Source: FEN-1297 sp963843605
GTDB lineage: Bacteria; Bacteroidota; Ignavibacteria; Ignavibacteriales; Ignavibacteriaceae
Length of the DNA stretch: 64,000 nucleotides
NCBI GenBank assembly: GCA_963843605.1
Contig: CAWJLA010000003.1
Span: forward strand, 1-64,000
Direction of reading: 5' to 3'
Below the pieces are notes generated by a model. That model was given only the letters and a program-made list of their open reading frames with translations. It had not been told where the DNA came from and ran no database searches. The translations under genes were made by a program, and so were the position numbers. Numbering within the stretch: the stretch's first letter is position 1; each line of letters starts with the position of its first letter. Shown here in pieces: positions 17,379 to 26,207 of this stretch.

Positions 17379-19391
17379 ATGAAAATAATTTCATTAAAAA
17401 TAGGATATATAAAAATATGTTTATTAGCGCCTTTATTTTTAGCATGCATATATTCCCAGACAGACACATCCGAGGCGGTATCCGACATATATTCGGAAAT
17501 AATTGAAAATTCGGTAGACGAAAACGAAGAAGAATCAGACAATTATCTGAGCGTTTTAGAAGCATTGCGAGAAAATCCCGTTGATTTAAATACTGCGGAT
17601 ATATTTGAGCTGCAGCGCCTTCCGTACATTACACCCGGGAAGGCTGAAAAGATACTGGATTACAGAAGAAAATACGGCAAGATATTCTCGGTGAAAGAAT
17701 TAGCAGGCCTTGAGGGATTTGATCCGCAGACGATAAATGATATATCGCCTTTTGTTGTAATTGATTTAAATACATACAAAGATAAATTTACCGGCAGCCA
17801 ACAGAATGGTCGTCGCAGCGACAAATGGGTTGCGGCTTTAAGATGCCGGACGATCTTCCCGCTTCAGATTAAACAAGGTTTTAAGGAAAATAAATTTACC
17901 GGAACGCCGGTAAAGAATTACAACAGACTCCAAATTAAATTTGGCAGTAATGCCGATATTAATTTTTTATCCGATAAGGATGAGGGCGAAAACAAAATAA
18001 ATGATTTTTACTCTTTTAATTTCAGACTCAAGAATTACTACTTTGTACAAAGTTTAATTGTCGGAGATTATTATGTTGAATCGGGTCAGGGTCTTACGCT
18101 ATGGGGCGCATACTCCAATTCAATAGGAACAGGCATATCATCCGCTGCAGTAAGGAACCAGAAGAATATTGTCCCATATACAAGTTCGGGAGAATACGGC
18201 TTTTTAAGAGGTATAGCCGCATCTTTTAAGCTCCGCAATTTTAATTTATCAGTCTTTTATTCAAGTAAACCCGTAGACGCAAATATCGATTCTTCAATCG
18301 GAATAATCACTTCATTTAAACAGGACGGATATCACCGAACGCAGACCGAGACCGCTAAAAAAGGAAACTCTAATGAATTATTGCTTGGAACCGTTCTGGA
18401 ATTCTATGCTAAGAACTTCCTAAAAGCCGGCATTATTGCCGCACGTACGTCTCTTAATATGCCTCTTAAATCGAAATACGGGAGTCCGCAAAATAAATTT
18501 GAAAATTATTCTTTCTATTATGATCTATATTTAAAAGCTATAAGGTTTTCCGGGGAAGCTGCATATGATAATAAGAACATAGCAATGATAAATAACTTTT
18601 ATTATCTCATTTCATCAAAAGTAAACTCAATTGTTTCGTTTAGATACTATTCCCCTTTTTTCGGCAGTCTGCACGGACTTGGATTCGGAGAAGGATCTTC
18701 CACAAATAATGAGATCGGATTTTATACGGGACTTAGTTTCAATTTTTCTTTCGGTAAAGTATTTTTTAATTTTGATACTTATACACATCCAATGCCGGTA
18801 TATAATTCATTATTTCCCACAAAAGGTCTGACAGCTGCATTTTCATTTTTATCCGGTAAATTTTCAGATTCCGAAATATTACTAAGATATAATTATTCAA
18901 AAAGCGAATTCAAAGAAGATGTAAATAATATTTCGGTAATGTCTGAAAAGTTGAAAAATAAATTAAGGGTAGAACTGAAAAAATATTACGGCTGCATGGT
19001 GCTAAAATCCAGAATAGATTATAATTGGCTTAAGTTGAATTTTAATGATTTAAAGGATAACGGTTTCATGATAATGCAGGATATTCAGTATAATGTTTTA
19101 AATTACCTGAAGATTTACGGAAGGATAATATTTTTCAGGTCGAAATCATTTGATACTGCAGTATACGAGTTTGAGAATGATCTTGAAGGATTGTTTAAAA
19201 GCTGTTCTTTATTCGGCAGCGGAACGCGCTGGTATGCGATACTGAAATTAAGGCTGGTGAATGATGTATTCCTCAGCGTTAAATATTCCGAAACTTATAA
19301 GCCTGATTTGACGGCAATTGGAACCGGGAATTCCCAAATTGACGGCAATATCGATAATATGTTGGGAATTCAGCTTGATGTAAGATTATAA
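17379..19391 (+). CDS. Helix-hairpin-helix protein with predicted C-terminal beta-barrel
   Basis: A 670-residue exported protein: a signal peptide at about 1-27 (the cleavage region ends SQTD), an acidic linker, then one or two ComEA-like helix-hairpin-helix units at about 60-135 (VDLNTADIFELQRLPYITPG, and KELAGLEGFDPQTI). The remaining 530 residues are beta-strand-like with many aromatic residues, ending LDVRL, as in outer-membrane barrels. Such HHH-plus-barrel proteins occur in Bacteroidota and Ignavibacteria. DNA uptake or sugar-independent outer-membrane roles have been guessed but are not established. It could be a surface DNA-binding porin. Confidence 0.7.
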   Translation: MKIISLKIGYIKICLLAPLFLACIYSQTDTSEAVSDIYSEIIENSVDENEEESDNYLSVLEALRENPVDLNTADIFELQRLPYITPGKAEKILDYRRKYGKIFSVKELAGLEGFDPQTINDISPFVVIDLNTYKDKFTGSQQNGRRSDKWVAALRCRTIFPLQIKQGFKENKFTGTPVKNYNRLQIKFGSNADINFLSDKDEGENKINDFYSFNFRLKNYYFVQSLIVGDYYVESGQGLTLWGAYSNSIGTGISSAAVRNQKNIVPYTSSGEYGFLRGIAASFKLRNFNLSVFYSSKPVDANIDSSIGIITSFKQDGYHRTQTETAKKGNSNELLLGTVLEFYAKNFLKAGIIAARTSLNMPLKSKYGSPQNKFENYSFYYDLYLKAIRFSGEAAYDNKNIAMINNFYYLISSKVNSIVSFRYYSPFFGSLHGLGFGEGSSTNNEIGFYTGLSFNFSFGKVFFNFDTYTHPMPVYNSLFPTKGLTAAFSFLSGKFSDSEILLRYNYSKSEFKEDVNNISVMSEKLKNKLRVELKKYYGCMVLKSRIDYNWLKLNFNDLKDNGFMIMQDIQYNVLNYLKIYGRIIFFRSKSFDTAVYEFENDLEGLFKSCSLFGSGTRWYAILKLRLVNDVFLSVKYSETYKPDLTAIGTGNSQIDGNIDNMLGIQLDVRL

Positions 19392-19400
19392 AGGTGCGGT

Positions 19401-20489
19401 CTATTGATGCGAGTTTAATTCACGTTCATTAAAGTCTTCTTTCCGGCCTACTACAAAATACATATCCACTTCCCCCTTACCTTTAACATTTAATTTGCCC
19501 CTGTTGCGGCAGATGAAATGTTCTTTAATCATTTCATAAGTACTTCCGGAAATATTTATTTTATCGGGCTCGGAATTGCTTTCCATTCTGCTGGCAATGT
19601 TCACCGTATCTCCCCATACATCGTAAGTAAATTTATTTGTGCCCACTACTCCCGCAACAACCTGCCCCGAATTTACTCCGGCTCTTAATCTCCATTGTAT
19701 TTTTGATACCTTATTTCTTTTCATGATAAAATCCATCATGTCCAGAGCCGCAGATACTATTTTAACGGCATGATCGTCCGATATTTTCGGAAATCCTCCG
19801 CCAATCATATAGGTATCACCGAGAGTTTTTAATTTCTCAAGTCCGTAGTTTTCAATAATACCGTCGAAGCTGCTGAAAATGTCATTAAGTTCTTCAACAA
19901 GATCACCGGGCGGCAGTGTGTTCATTATATTGGTAAATCCCGGGAAATCAGTAAATAATATCGAAATATTCATAAAATGACGGGGATTAACTATGCCGTT
20001 CGATTTTAATTCCTTTATTATTTCGTCCGGTAAAATATGATGAAGCAGTTCGTCGGTTCTGTTTTTTTCGTCTTCAAGTTCGCGGGTTTTTATTTTTAAC
20101 TGGGTTTCCATTTCATATTTATAAAGAGCTATCTCAATCGCAGAATGCAGCGACCGCTCTTCAAAAGGTTTTAGAATATATCCCACCGGTTCCGTAATTT
20201 TTGCTTTTTGAAGTGTCTTTTCATCGGTAAATGCGGTTAAATAAACAATCGGAATATTATACTTCTGCTTAATTGCTTCCGCAGCCTGTATACCGCTCAT
20301 CTCCCCTTCCAGCATTATATCCATTAAAATCAAATCCGGGTTATCGGTTTCGGCATGCTCTATTACGTCCTCACCCCTTGCAACGTGAGCAGTAATTACA
20401 TAGCCTAATTTTTCCAAGGTACGCTTTAAATCAATGGCAATAATATACTCGTCTTCGGCTATGAGTATTTTATTTTTTTTTGCTGTCAT
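19401..20489 (-). CDS. Response regulator with class III adenylate/guanylate cyclase domain (intact)
   Basis: A 362-residue protein. A receiver domain at about 1-125 has acidic residues ILIAEDE, phospho-acceptor in LILMDIMLEGEM, and PVGYILKPFEE. A short coiled-coil linker (about 125-165) precedes a class III nucleotide cyclase domain at about 170-350. The catalytic features look complete: metal Asp in ILFTDFPGFT and in TLGDTYM, purine-selecting Lys in KLKTLGD and Asp in YDVWGDT, and the transition-state pair Asn and Arg in TVNIASRME. These specify ATP, so cAMP is the likely product. It lies 65 bp downstream of a paralogue in the same direction; the pair probably arose by tandem duplication. 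Confidence 0.87.
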   Translation of the reverse strand: MTAKKNKILIAEDEYIIAIDLKRTLEKLGYVITAHVARGEDVIEHAETDNPDLILMDIMLEGEMSGIQAAEAIKQKYNIPIVYLTAFTDEKTLQKAKITEPVGYILKPFEERSLHSAIEIALYKYEMETQLKIKTRELEDEKNRTDELLHHILPDEIIKELKSNGIVNPRHFMNISILFTDFPGFTNIMNTLPPGDLVEELNDIFSSFDGIIENYGLEKLKTLGDTYMIGGGFPKISDDHAVKIVSAALDMMDFIMKRNKVSKIQWRLRAGVNSGQVVAGVVGTNKFTYDVWGDTVNIASRMESNSEPDKINISGSTYEMIKEHFICRNRGKLNVKGKGEVDMYFVVGRKEDFNERELNSHQ

Positions 20490-20554
20490 TAATTAAATTT
20501 CAATCAGTTGTATTGGTATTATCATGAAATGAATATAATAATTAACGGGAAACA

Positions 20555-21637
20555 TTATTGAACATTTTCGGCGATCTCAACCGGATTCTTTTTTCTGGAC
20601 TTTACTAAATACATTTTAACCGGACCGCTGCCTGCGATATTAATGTTCCCGTGATCTTCAACGTCAAACAAATCCTTAAGGAATTCATAAGTAGTTTCTG
20701 TAATGTTAATTCTGCCGGGCTTACCCTGCCTCTCCATTACATTTGCCATGCTCACCGTTTTGCCCCATACCTCGTATATATATTTTCTTTTCCCTACCAC
20801 ACCGGCAACAACATTACCGGAATGAATTCCGGCTCTCATTACCCATTTATACTTTGAATTCATATTTCTCAATTTCAGATATTCCTGCATTTCCAGGGCC
20901 GCAGCAACCAGAATATCTGCGTGATTATTAATCTCTACCGGCAGACCGGATGCCACCATGTATGCATCTCCCATTGTTTTCAGTTTCTCAAGTCCGTAAC
21001 GTTCAATAATAGCATCAAAATTTTTAAATATCTCGTTCAGTTCATTTACCAATTCCTGTGGATGCATGCTTGAAGATAATGAAGTGAAATCCTGAAAATC
21101 GGTAAAAAGAATGGAAACTGATTTGTACTCGCGCGGTTTTATTCGCCCGTTTTCCTTTAATTCCTTAACAATTTCTTTCGGAAAGATATTATGAAGAAGT
21201 AAATTCGATTTATTCCTCTCTTCTTCAAGTTCCCTGGTCCTTTCCTTAAGCTGAAAATTAATTTTGTGCTTGTAAAGCGCCATCTCTATCGATGAATGAA
21301 GAGATCTTTCGTCAAACGGCTTCAACACATAACCGAAGGGTTCCGTTATTTTTGCCCTCTGAAGAGTTTCATTGTCCGCTAAAGCAGTTAGATAAATAAC
21401 GGGGATATTAAATGTATTCATTATTTTTTCCGCGGCTTCAATACCGCTCATTTCCCCGTCAAGTACAATATCCATCATTACCAGATCCGGCTTTAACGAC
21501 TCAGCCTTCTGAATAATTGCCTCACCGCTTCTCACTGTTGCAATTACATCATATCCCAGCCGTTCCAAAGTCTTAGATATATCTTTGGCTATGATATTTT
21601 CATCCTCGGCAATTATAATTTTTGCTTTATTCAGCAT
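20555..21637 (-). CDS. Response regulator with degenerate class III cyclase domain
   Basis: A 360-residue paralogue of the protein at 19401-20489 with the same layout: receiver about 1-125, linker, cyclase domain about 165-345. The two metal Asp residues survive (ILFTDFQDFT, TMGDAYM), as does the Lys of KLKTMGD. The purine and transition-state strand reads YEVWGKTVSMANVME instead of YDVWGDTVNIASRME: the selecting Asp is Glu, the transition-state Asn is Ser and the Arg is Val. It is therefore probably inactive as a homodimer, and may partner the intact paralogue as a regulatory subunit or simply bind nucleotide. It is the upstream gene of the pair. Confidence 0.85.
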   Translation of the reverse strand: MLNKAKIIIAEDENIIAKDISKTLERLGYDVIATVRSGEAIIQKAESLKPDLVMMDIVLDGEMSGIEAAEKIMNTFNIPVIYLTALADNETLQRAKITEPFGYVLKPFDERSLHSSIEMALYKHKINFQLKERTRELEEERNKSNLLLHNIFPKEIVKELKENGRIKPREYKSVSILFTDFQDFTSLSSSMHPQELVNELNEIFKNFDAIIERYGLEKLKTMGDAYMVASGLPVEINNHADILVAAALEMQEYLKLRNMNSKYKWVMRAGIHSGNVVAGVVGKRKYIYEVWGKTVSMANVMERQGKPGRINITETTYEFLKDLFDVEDHGNINIAGSGPVKMYLVKSRKKNPVEIAENVQ

Positions 21638-22140
21638 TCAATTGTATTCGTTTTTCTGTAAATATTGAGATAAAAAAGGGACACCCGATAATGTAGATGT
21701 TAATCTACGCAAAATTATCGACATTTTAATAGGTATTTAAAATACTAAAATAGAATCTAATTAAAAAAGCATGAATTTTTACTTTTTTGTAAACATTTTA
21801 CTGTTCGGATTGTTATTTATGCCAAAATTATAAAAAGTTCAAATATTTTCCGGATTTGATGTATGTAAAGCTCAAGTGTAAAAAATTTATTTTTTTTTAC
21901 GACTATATAGTTGGCCCGAATTCCTAAGTATTCGAATCCGTTTGCATTAATAAATATTCCGAACTTAAGTTTTCATCATTAAGAATCGGGTAATTATTAT
22001 TCATTTTCGGTATAAATTTTAGCACTTTTTTGAGCTGCGGATTGTTGGGATTACTTTTTTTTTATAATACTAAATAATTATATTTGTTCTTGGAATTTTT
22101 GTTATTTTCATTACTAAAATAGAATGTTTTTAGGTATATA
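21638..22140. other. Intergenic region between divergent signalling genes
   Basis: About 500 AT-rich bases separate the divergent cyclase pair and the hybrid kinase, so it must hold promoters for both. I see no gene, RNA or strong inverted repeat. Confidence 0.5.
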
Positions 22141-24498
22141 ATGCAAAGTTCAAAAGTAGATTTTCTTGTTAAATATAATAACTTAGTTGCCAAAGCTTTT
22201 GCTTCCTCATACGACCTGCCTGATAATTTATGCGAGTTTTTATTAAGCGAATACGAATTAAACGCAGTTGTTTTAATGAAGGTTGATGCCAACAAGAAAC
22301 TGCTGGTTCTCGGAAAATCGGGAGAAACTAAAAAAAATATAAGAACCTCCGCCGTCTTGGAATGTTCTGCTTGCGCCTTGTTAAAAAACAATAACGAAAA
22401 CATTATATTTAACTCTCAGGAAGATTGCGAAATTCAAGCATCCGAATATATCATTTATGAAGGCTGTTTGCATATAAAAATATCCGGAGATTTTAATGTA
22501 CTATTTAAAATCTCTAAAAAAACACCGTTTTCAACTTCCGATAAAGATAATCTGCAAACGATCGGATCTGCATTAGGCAACATATTAAGAATTTGGTTCG
22601 GGGATACAGTAATTTCAAATGCTTCAGTCAGTGAAATTTTAACTGAGATTGCACACGAACTGAGAACTCCTGCCAACAGTATTATGGGTTTTGCCTCACT
22701 TCTGAACGAGGAAAATTTGACATCGTCTCAAGCCGAATATGTAGCTACGTTAAAAGAAAATGCACTAAACCTGTTGGCTATAATGAATGATTTAATAGAT
22801 ATGGCAAAAATTGATCTTGGACAGGCAAAAAGCAATTTCACAAAAATCAATTTGAATTCTTTTGTTGATGATATAATTAAGATATTTTCCGAAAAAATAA
22901 ATCAGAATAACATTGAGTTTATAACTAATATCGATAAAGATATACCGGATATACTTAAACTGGATTCTCAAAAGCTGAGATATATCCTTCTTAATATTTT
23001 CACTTATTCGCTTAGGCTGACGGAAAAAGGAAAGATCTCTATTTCAATCTCGCTGGTGTCTCAGAATAAAATTAATTTTAAAATATCCGATTCAAGCGGC
23101 GGCATTTCTTCCGGCAAATTGAAAGAAGTATTCAAACCGTTTTCTTTATCGGAACTAGGCAATAATAAAATAGGTAATTCAACCGGACTAGGGTTAATCT
23201 TAGCTAAAAAATATATTGAAACTCTGGATGGAATTTTCGAGATAGGAAGTGTTGTCGGAAAAGGCATGACTTATAATTTCTCGATTGCCGCCGAAACTTT
23301 AACCCTTATCGAAACTCAAATCAATTCTCTACCGAATTCGGTAAAAAAGAATAAAGTACTTGTTGTTGAGGATGATTATGCAACATCAAAACTGCTTAGC
23401 AATTATCTTAACAAATGGGGATACGAACCGACAATCGTAAATTCAGCAGATCAGGCGATAAAAGCGGTTGACAAGGAAATATTCCTCGCGGTAATTATGG
23501 ATATAGTACTCCCCGATTCAAACGGCTTTGAATTATTAAAAAGAATCCGCGAACATAAGAATGCAAAAAATACGCCGGTAATAGTCTGTTCCGTTGAGGC
23601 CGAACAGCAGAAAGCGTTTTTGATGGGTGCTGTTGAATATTTTGTTAAACCTATTAAATATAAATATCTTGTCGAAGTGCTTACCAGTTATAAACTAAGA
23701 AAGGATTCCAATATCCTTATTGTTGATGATGATGTTCCTACACTAAATCTTATAAAAGAAGCCGTTGAGCAGGCCGGATATAATGCGATCGCCGAATCCC
23801 ATTCCTCAAAAGTAATGGGAATGATCGAATCAATGAATCTCGATCTTGCTATTATCGATCTTGATATGCCCGAAATAAACGGGTTTGATCTGATTAAGGA
23901 AATCAAATCCAAACATGAATTTTCCAGACTGCCGGTTATTATCTATACAGGAAAAGAAAATTACCGAGAAGAATTAAAAAAAATAGACGGTATGTTTGCC
24001 GAACTCCTTGAAAAAAGCAGCACAAACATAGAAGAATTATCCGAAACCATAAACCAGATGATAAACGGATACGAAAAATTGCCTCCGGCAGAAGAAGTAG
24101 CAACCCACGAGGATACTGTTAAAATTTTGCTGGTTGAGGATTATAAACATTCCCAGATAATCGTAACACGATTATTGAAAAAGAACAGTTTCGAATCGAT
24201 TGTTGTTGTAGAAAACGGCGCCGAAGCCGTCGACGCGGTTCAAAAACAAAAATTCGACCTCATATTAATGGATATGCAGATGCCTGTAATGAACGGATTC
24301 GAAGCTACGGAAAGAATCAGACAGTTGCCGGATTACAGAGAAACTCCTATTATTGCTCTTACCGCATTTGCTATGAAAGGCGATAGGGAAAAATGTCTAG
24401 ATGCAGGCGCCACAGATTATATCCCAAAACCGATTGACAGTCAGGAATTTATCGAAAAAGTTAAATATTATACCGAGCGTAAGGTAAATACAATTTAA
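22141..24498 (+). CDS. Hybrid histidine kinase with three receiver domains
   Basis: A 785-residue soluble kinase. Residues about 1-155 look like a GAF-type sensor module. A HisKA segment holds the phospho-acceptor His in EIAHELRTPANSIMGF (about 171), followed by HATPase boxes (DSSGGIS, then TGLGLILAKK). Three receivers follow at about 400-515 (Asp in MDIVLPDSNG), 520-640 (IDLDMPEING) and 660-780 (MDMQMPVMNG), all with phosphorylatable Asp. Three serial receivers suggest an internal phosphorelay or several outputs; no Hpt or DNA-binding domain is present. Divergence from two receiver-cyclases makes a link to cyclic nucleotide signalling plausible but unproven. Confidence 0.88.
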   Translation: MQSSKVDFLVKYNNLVAKAFASSYDLPDNLCEFLLSEYELNAVVLMKVDANKKLLVLGKSGETKKNIRTSAVLECSACALLKNNNENIIFNSQEDCEIQASEYIIYEGCLHIKISGDFNVLFKISKKTPFSTSDKDNLQTIGSALGNILRIWFGDTVISNASVSEILTEIAHELRTPANSIMGFASLLNEENLTSSQAEYVATLKENALNLLAIMNDLIDMAKIDLGQAKSNFTKINLNSFVDDIIKIFSEKINQNNIEFITNIDKDIPDILKLDSQKLRYILLNIFTYSLRLTEKGKISISISLVSQNKINFKISDSSGGISSGKLKEVFKPFSLSELGNNKIGNSTGLGLILAKKYIETLDGIFEIGSVVGKGMTYNFSIAAETLTLIETQINSLPNSVKKNKVLVVEDDYATSKLLSNYLNKWGYEPTIVNSADQAIKAVDKEIFLAVIMDIVLPDSNGFELLKRIREHKNAKNTPVIVCSVEAEQQKAFLMGAVEYFVKPIKYKYLVEVLTSYKLRKDSNILIVDDDVPTLNLIKEAVEQAGYNAIAESHSSKVMGMIESMNLDLAIIDLDMPEINGFDLIKEIKSKHEFSRLPVIIYTGKENYREELKKIDGMFAELLEKSSTNIEELSETINQMINGYEKLPPAEEVATHEDTVKILLVEDYKHSQIIVTRLLKKNSFESIVVVENGAEAVDAVQKQKFDLILMDMQMPVMNGFEATERIRQLPDYRETPIIALTAFAMKGDREKCLDAGATDYIPKPIDSQEFIEKVKYYTERKVNTI

Positions 24499-24591
24499 AT
24501 TATTTTTCTGTGATATATTAAGCTGCATTTTTGCACTTCTTAATTTCCGGTTTCTCATTTCACGGTGTGAACTTATAAGTTAGAATAAAAA

Positions 24592-26052
24592 ATGGATAAC
24601 GAAAAAATCAGAGTTAGATTTGCCCCCAGCCCTACAGGGTATTTACATGTGGGCGGACTGCGGACAGCCCTTTATAATTACCTTTTTGCAAAAAATAATA
24701 ACGGGAAATTTATTCTCAGGATAGAAGATACCGACCGAAACCGCTACGTGGAAGGAGCTGTTGAGAATTTAATAGATTCACTAAAATGGTGCGGAATTAA
24801 TTATGATGAGGGGCCCGGCACGGAAGGCCCTTACGGCCCTTATATGCAGTCACAGAGACTTGATCTGTATAAAAAATATGCAGATGAACTGATCCGGAAT
24901 GGAAAGGCTTATAATTGCTTCTGCACACCGGAGCGGCTTACCGCGCTCCGCGAAGAACAGCAGCGGCAGAAACTTCCGCAGGCAAAATATGATAAGCATT
25001 GTCTGCACTTAAGTAAATCCGAAATTGAATCTAAGCTTGATTCGGGCATTCCGCATGTTGTAAGGCTGAATGTGGAACCGGGACAAAAAATTCCTTTTAA
25101 CGATATTGTCAGGGGTGAAGTTGAATTTGACAGCAGCAATATCGATGACCAGGTTCTAATAAAAAGCGACGGCTATCCTACTTATCATCTTGCAAATGTA
25201 ATAGACGATCATCTGATGCTGATAAGCCATGTTATCAGAGGCGAGGAATGGCTTTCTTCAACTCCGAAGCATATTCTTTTATATGATTTTTTCGGATGGG
25301 AAAAACCGGTATTCGCTCATTTACCGCTTTTGTTAAATCCTGACCGTTCTAAACTAAGCAAAAGACAAGGTGATGTTGCGGTTGAAGATTACCGGTCAAA
25401 GGGTTTTTTAAAAGAAGCGCTCGTGAATTTTGTAGCACTTCTCGGATGGAATGCCGGAGATGACCGTGAATTCTATCTTATGGACGAACTGATAAAAAGC
25501 TTTTCACTTGAGAGAGTAAATAAATCGGGTGCCGTTTTTGATCTTGAAAAACTTAATTGGCTGAATGCGGAACATTTAAGGTACAAATCAGACTTAGAAA
25601 TATTACCTATGCTGATTGAGGAAATAAAGGATTCAGAGTTTAACGGAATTGATTATCCGAAAGACTATCTGCTTAAAATAATTGCAGCAATGAAAGAGCG
25701 CGTTTCATTCGTGAACGAATATATTACAAAAAGCCCTTACTTTTTCAAATCACCCGCTGAATATGACAAGAACGCAGTAGAAAAAAATTGGAAACCGGAA
25801 ACCCATGAACACTTGCGAAAATTGATGGCATATTTTGCTTCTTTAAACGATACTCCGGCAAAAGGAGATTATGAAAATGCGCTCTCAAAAATTGCCGAAG
25901 AATTAAATGTAGGAAAAGGCAAATTAATACATCCGCTTCGACTTGCAGTCTCGGGAACCAATACCGGCCCGGGAATGTACGAGCTGCTCTATATTTTGGG
26001 AAAAGATGAAGTGTTAAAAAGAATGGAAACGGCAATTTCAAAATTAGGGTAA
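24592..26052 (+). CDS. gltX: Glutamyl-tRNA synthetase
   Basis: A 486-residue class I synthetase that charges tRNA-Glu in the cytoplasm. The HIGH-type motif is in PSPTGYLHVGGLRTALYNY at the N-terminus, and the KMSKS-type motif appears as KLSKRQG at about 262. The usual QSQR, IEDTDRNR and RGEEW segments are present, and the length matches bacterial GluRS. It is convergent with glnS. Having a separate GlnRS, this organism need not use GluRS to misacylate tRNA-Gln. Confidence 0.97.
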   Translation: MDNEKIRVRFAPSPTGYLHVGGLRTALYNYLFAKNNNGKFILRIEDTDRNRYVEGAVENLIDSLKWCGINYDEGPGTEGPYGPYMQSQRLDLYKKYADELIRNGKAYNCFCTPERLTALREEQQRQKLPQAKYDKHCLHLSKSEIESKLDSGIPHVVRLNVEPGQKIPFNDIVRGEVEFDSSNIDDQVLIKSDGYPTYHLANVIDDHLMLISHVIRGEEWLSSTPKHILLYDFFGWEKPVFAHLPLLLNPDRSKLSKRQGDVAVEDYRSKGFLKEALVNFVALLGWNAGDDREFYLMDELIKSFSLERVNKSGAVFDLEKLNWLNAEHLRYKSDLEILPMLIEEIKDSEFNGIDYPKDYLLKIIAAMKERVSFVNEYITKSPYFFKSPAEYDKNAVEKNWKPETHEHLRKLMAYFASLNDTPAKGDYENALSKIAEELNVGKGKLIHPLRLAVSGTNTGPGMYELLYILGKDEVLKRMETAISKLG

Positions 26053-26113
26053 CAATTAAGATCAGTGTCTATGAAGTATTTTTTTTACGGCATTACAAAA
26101 TCAATTTAATATT

Positions 26114-26157
26114 ACGGTGGCTAAAAGTAATTGTATTTGAAAAACCAAAGCCACCGT
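26114..26157. terminator. Hairpin between convergent gltX and glnS
   Basis: Nine-base arms ACGGTGGCT and AGCCACCGT enclose a 26-nt AT-rich loop in the gap between the two convergent synthetase genes. It is placed to serve both, though U tracts are weak. Confidence 0.5.
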
Positions 26158-26207
26158 ATTTATTTAAAATCTGTTTGTTCATTATCAATATAAATTATCG
26201 TGTCCGT

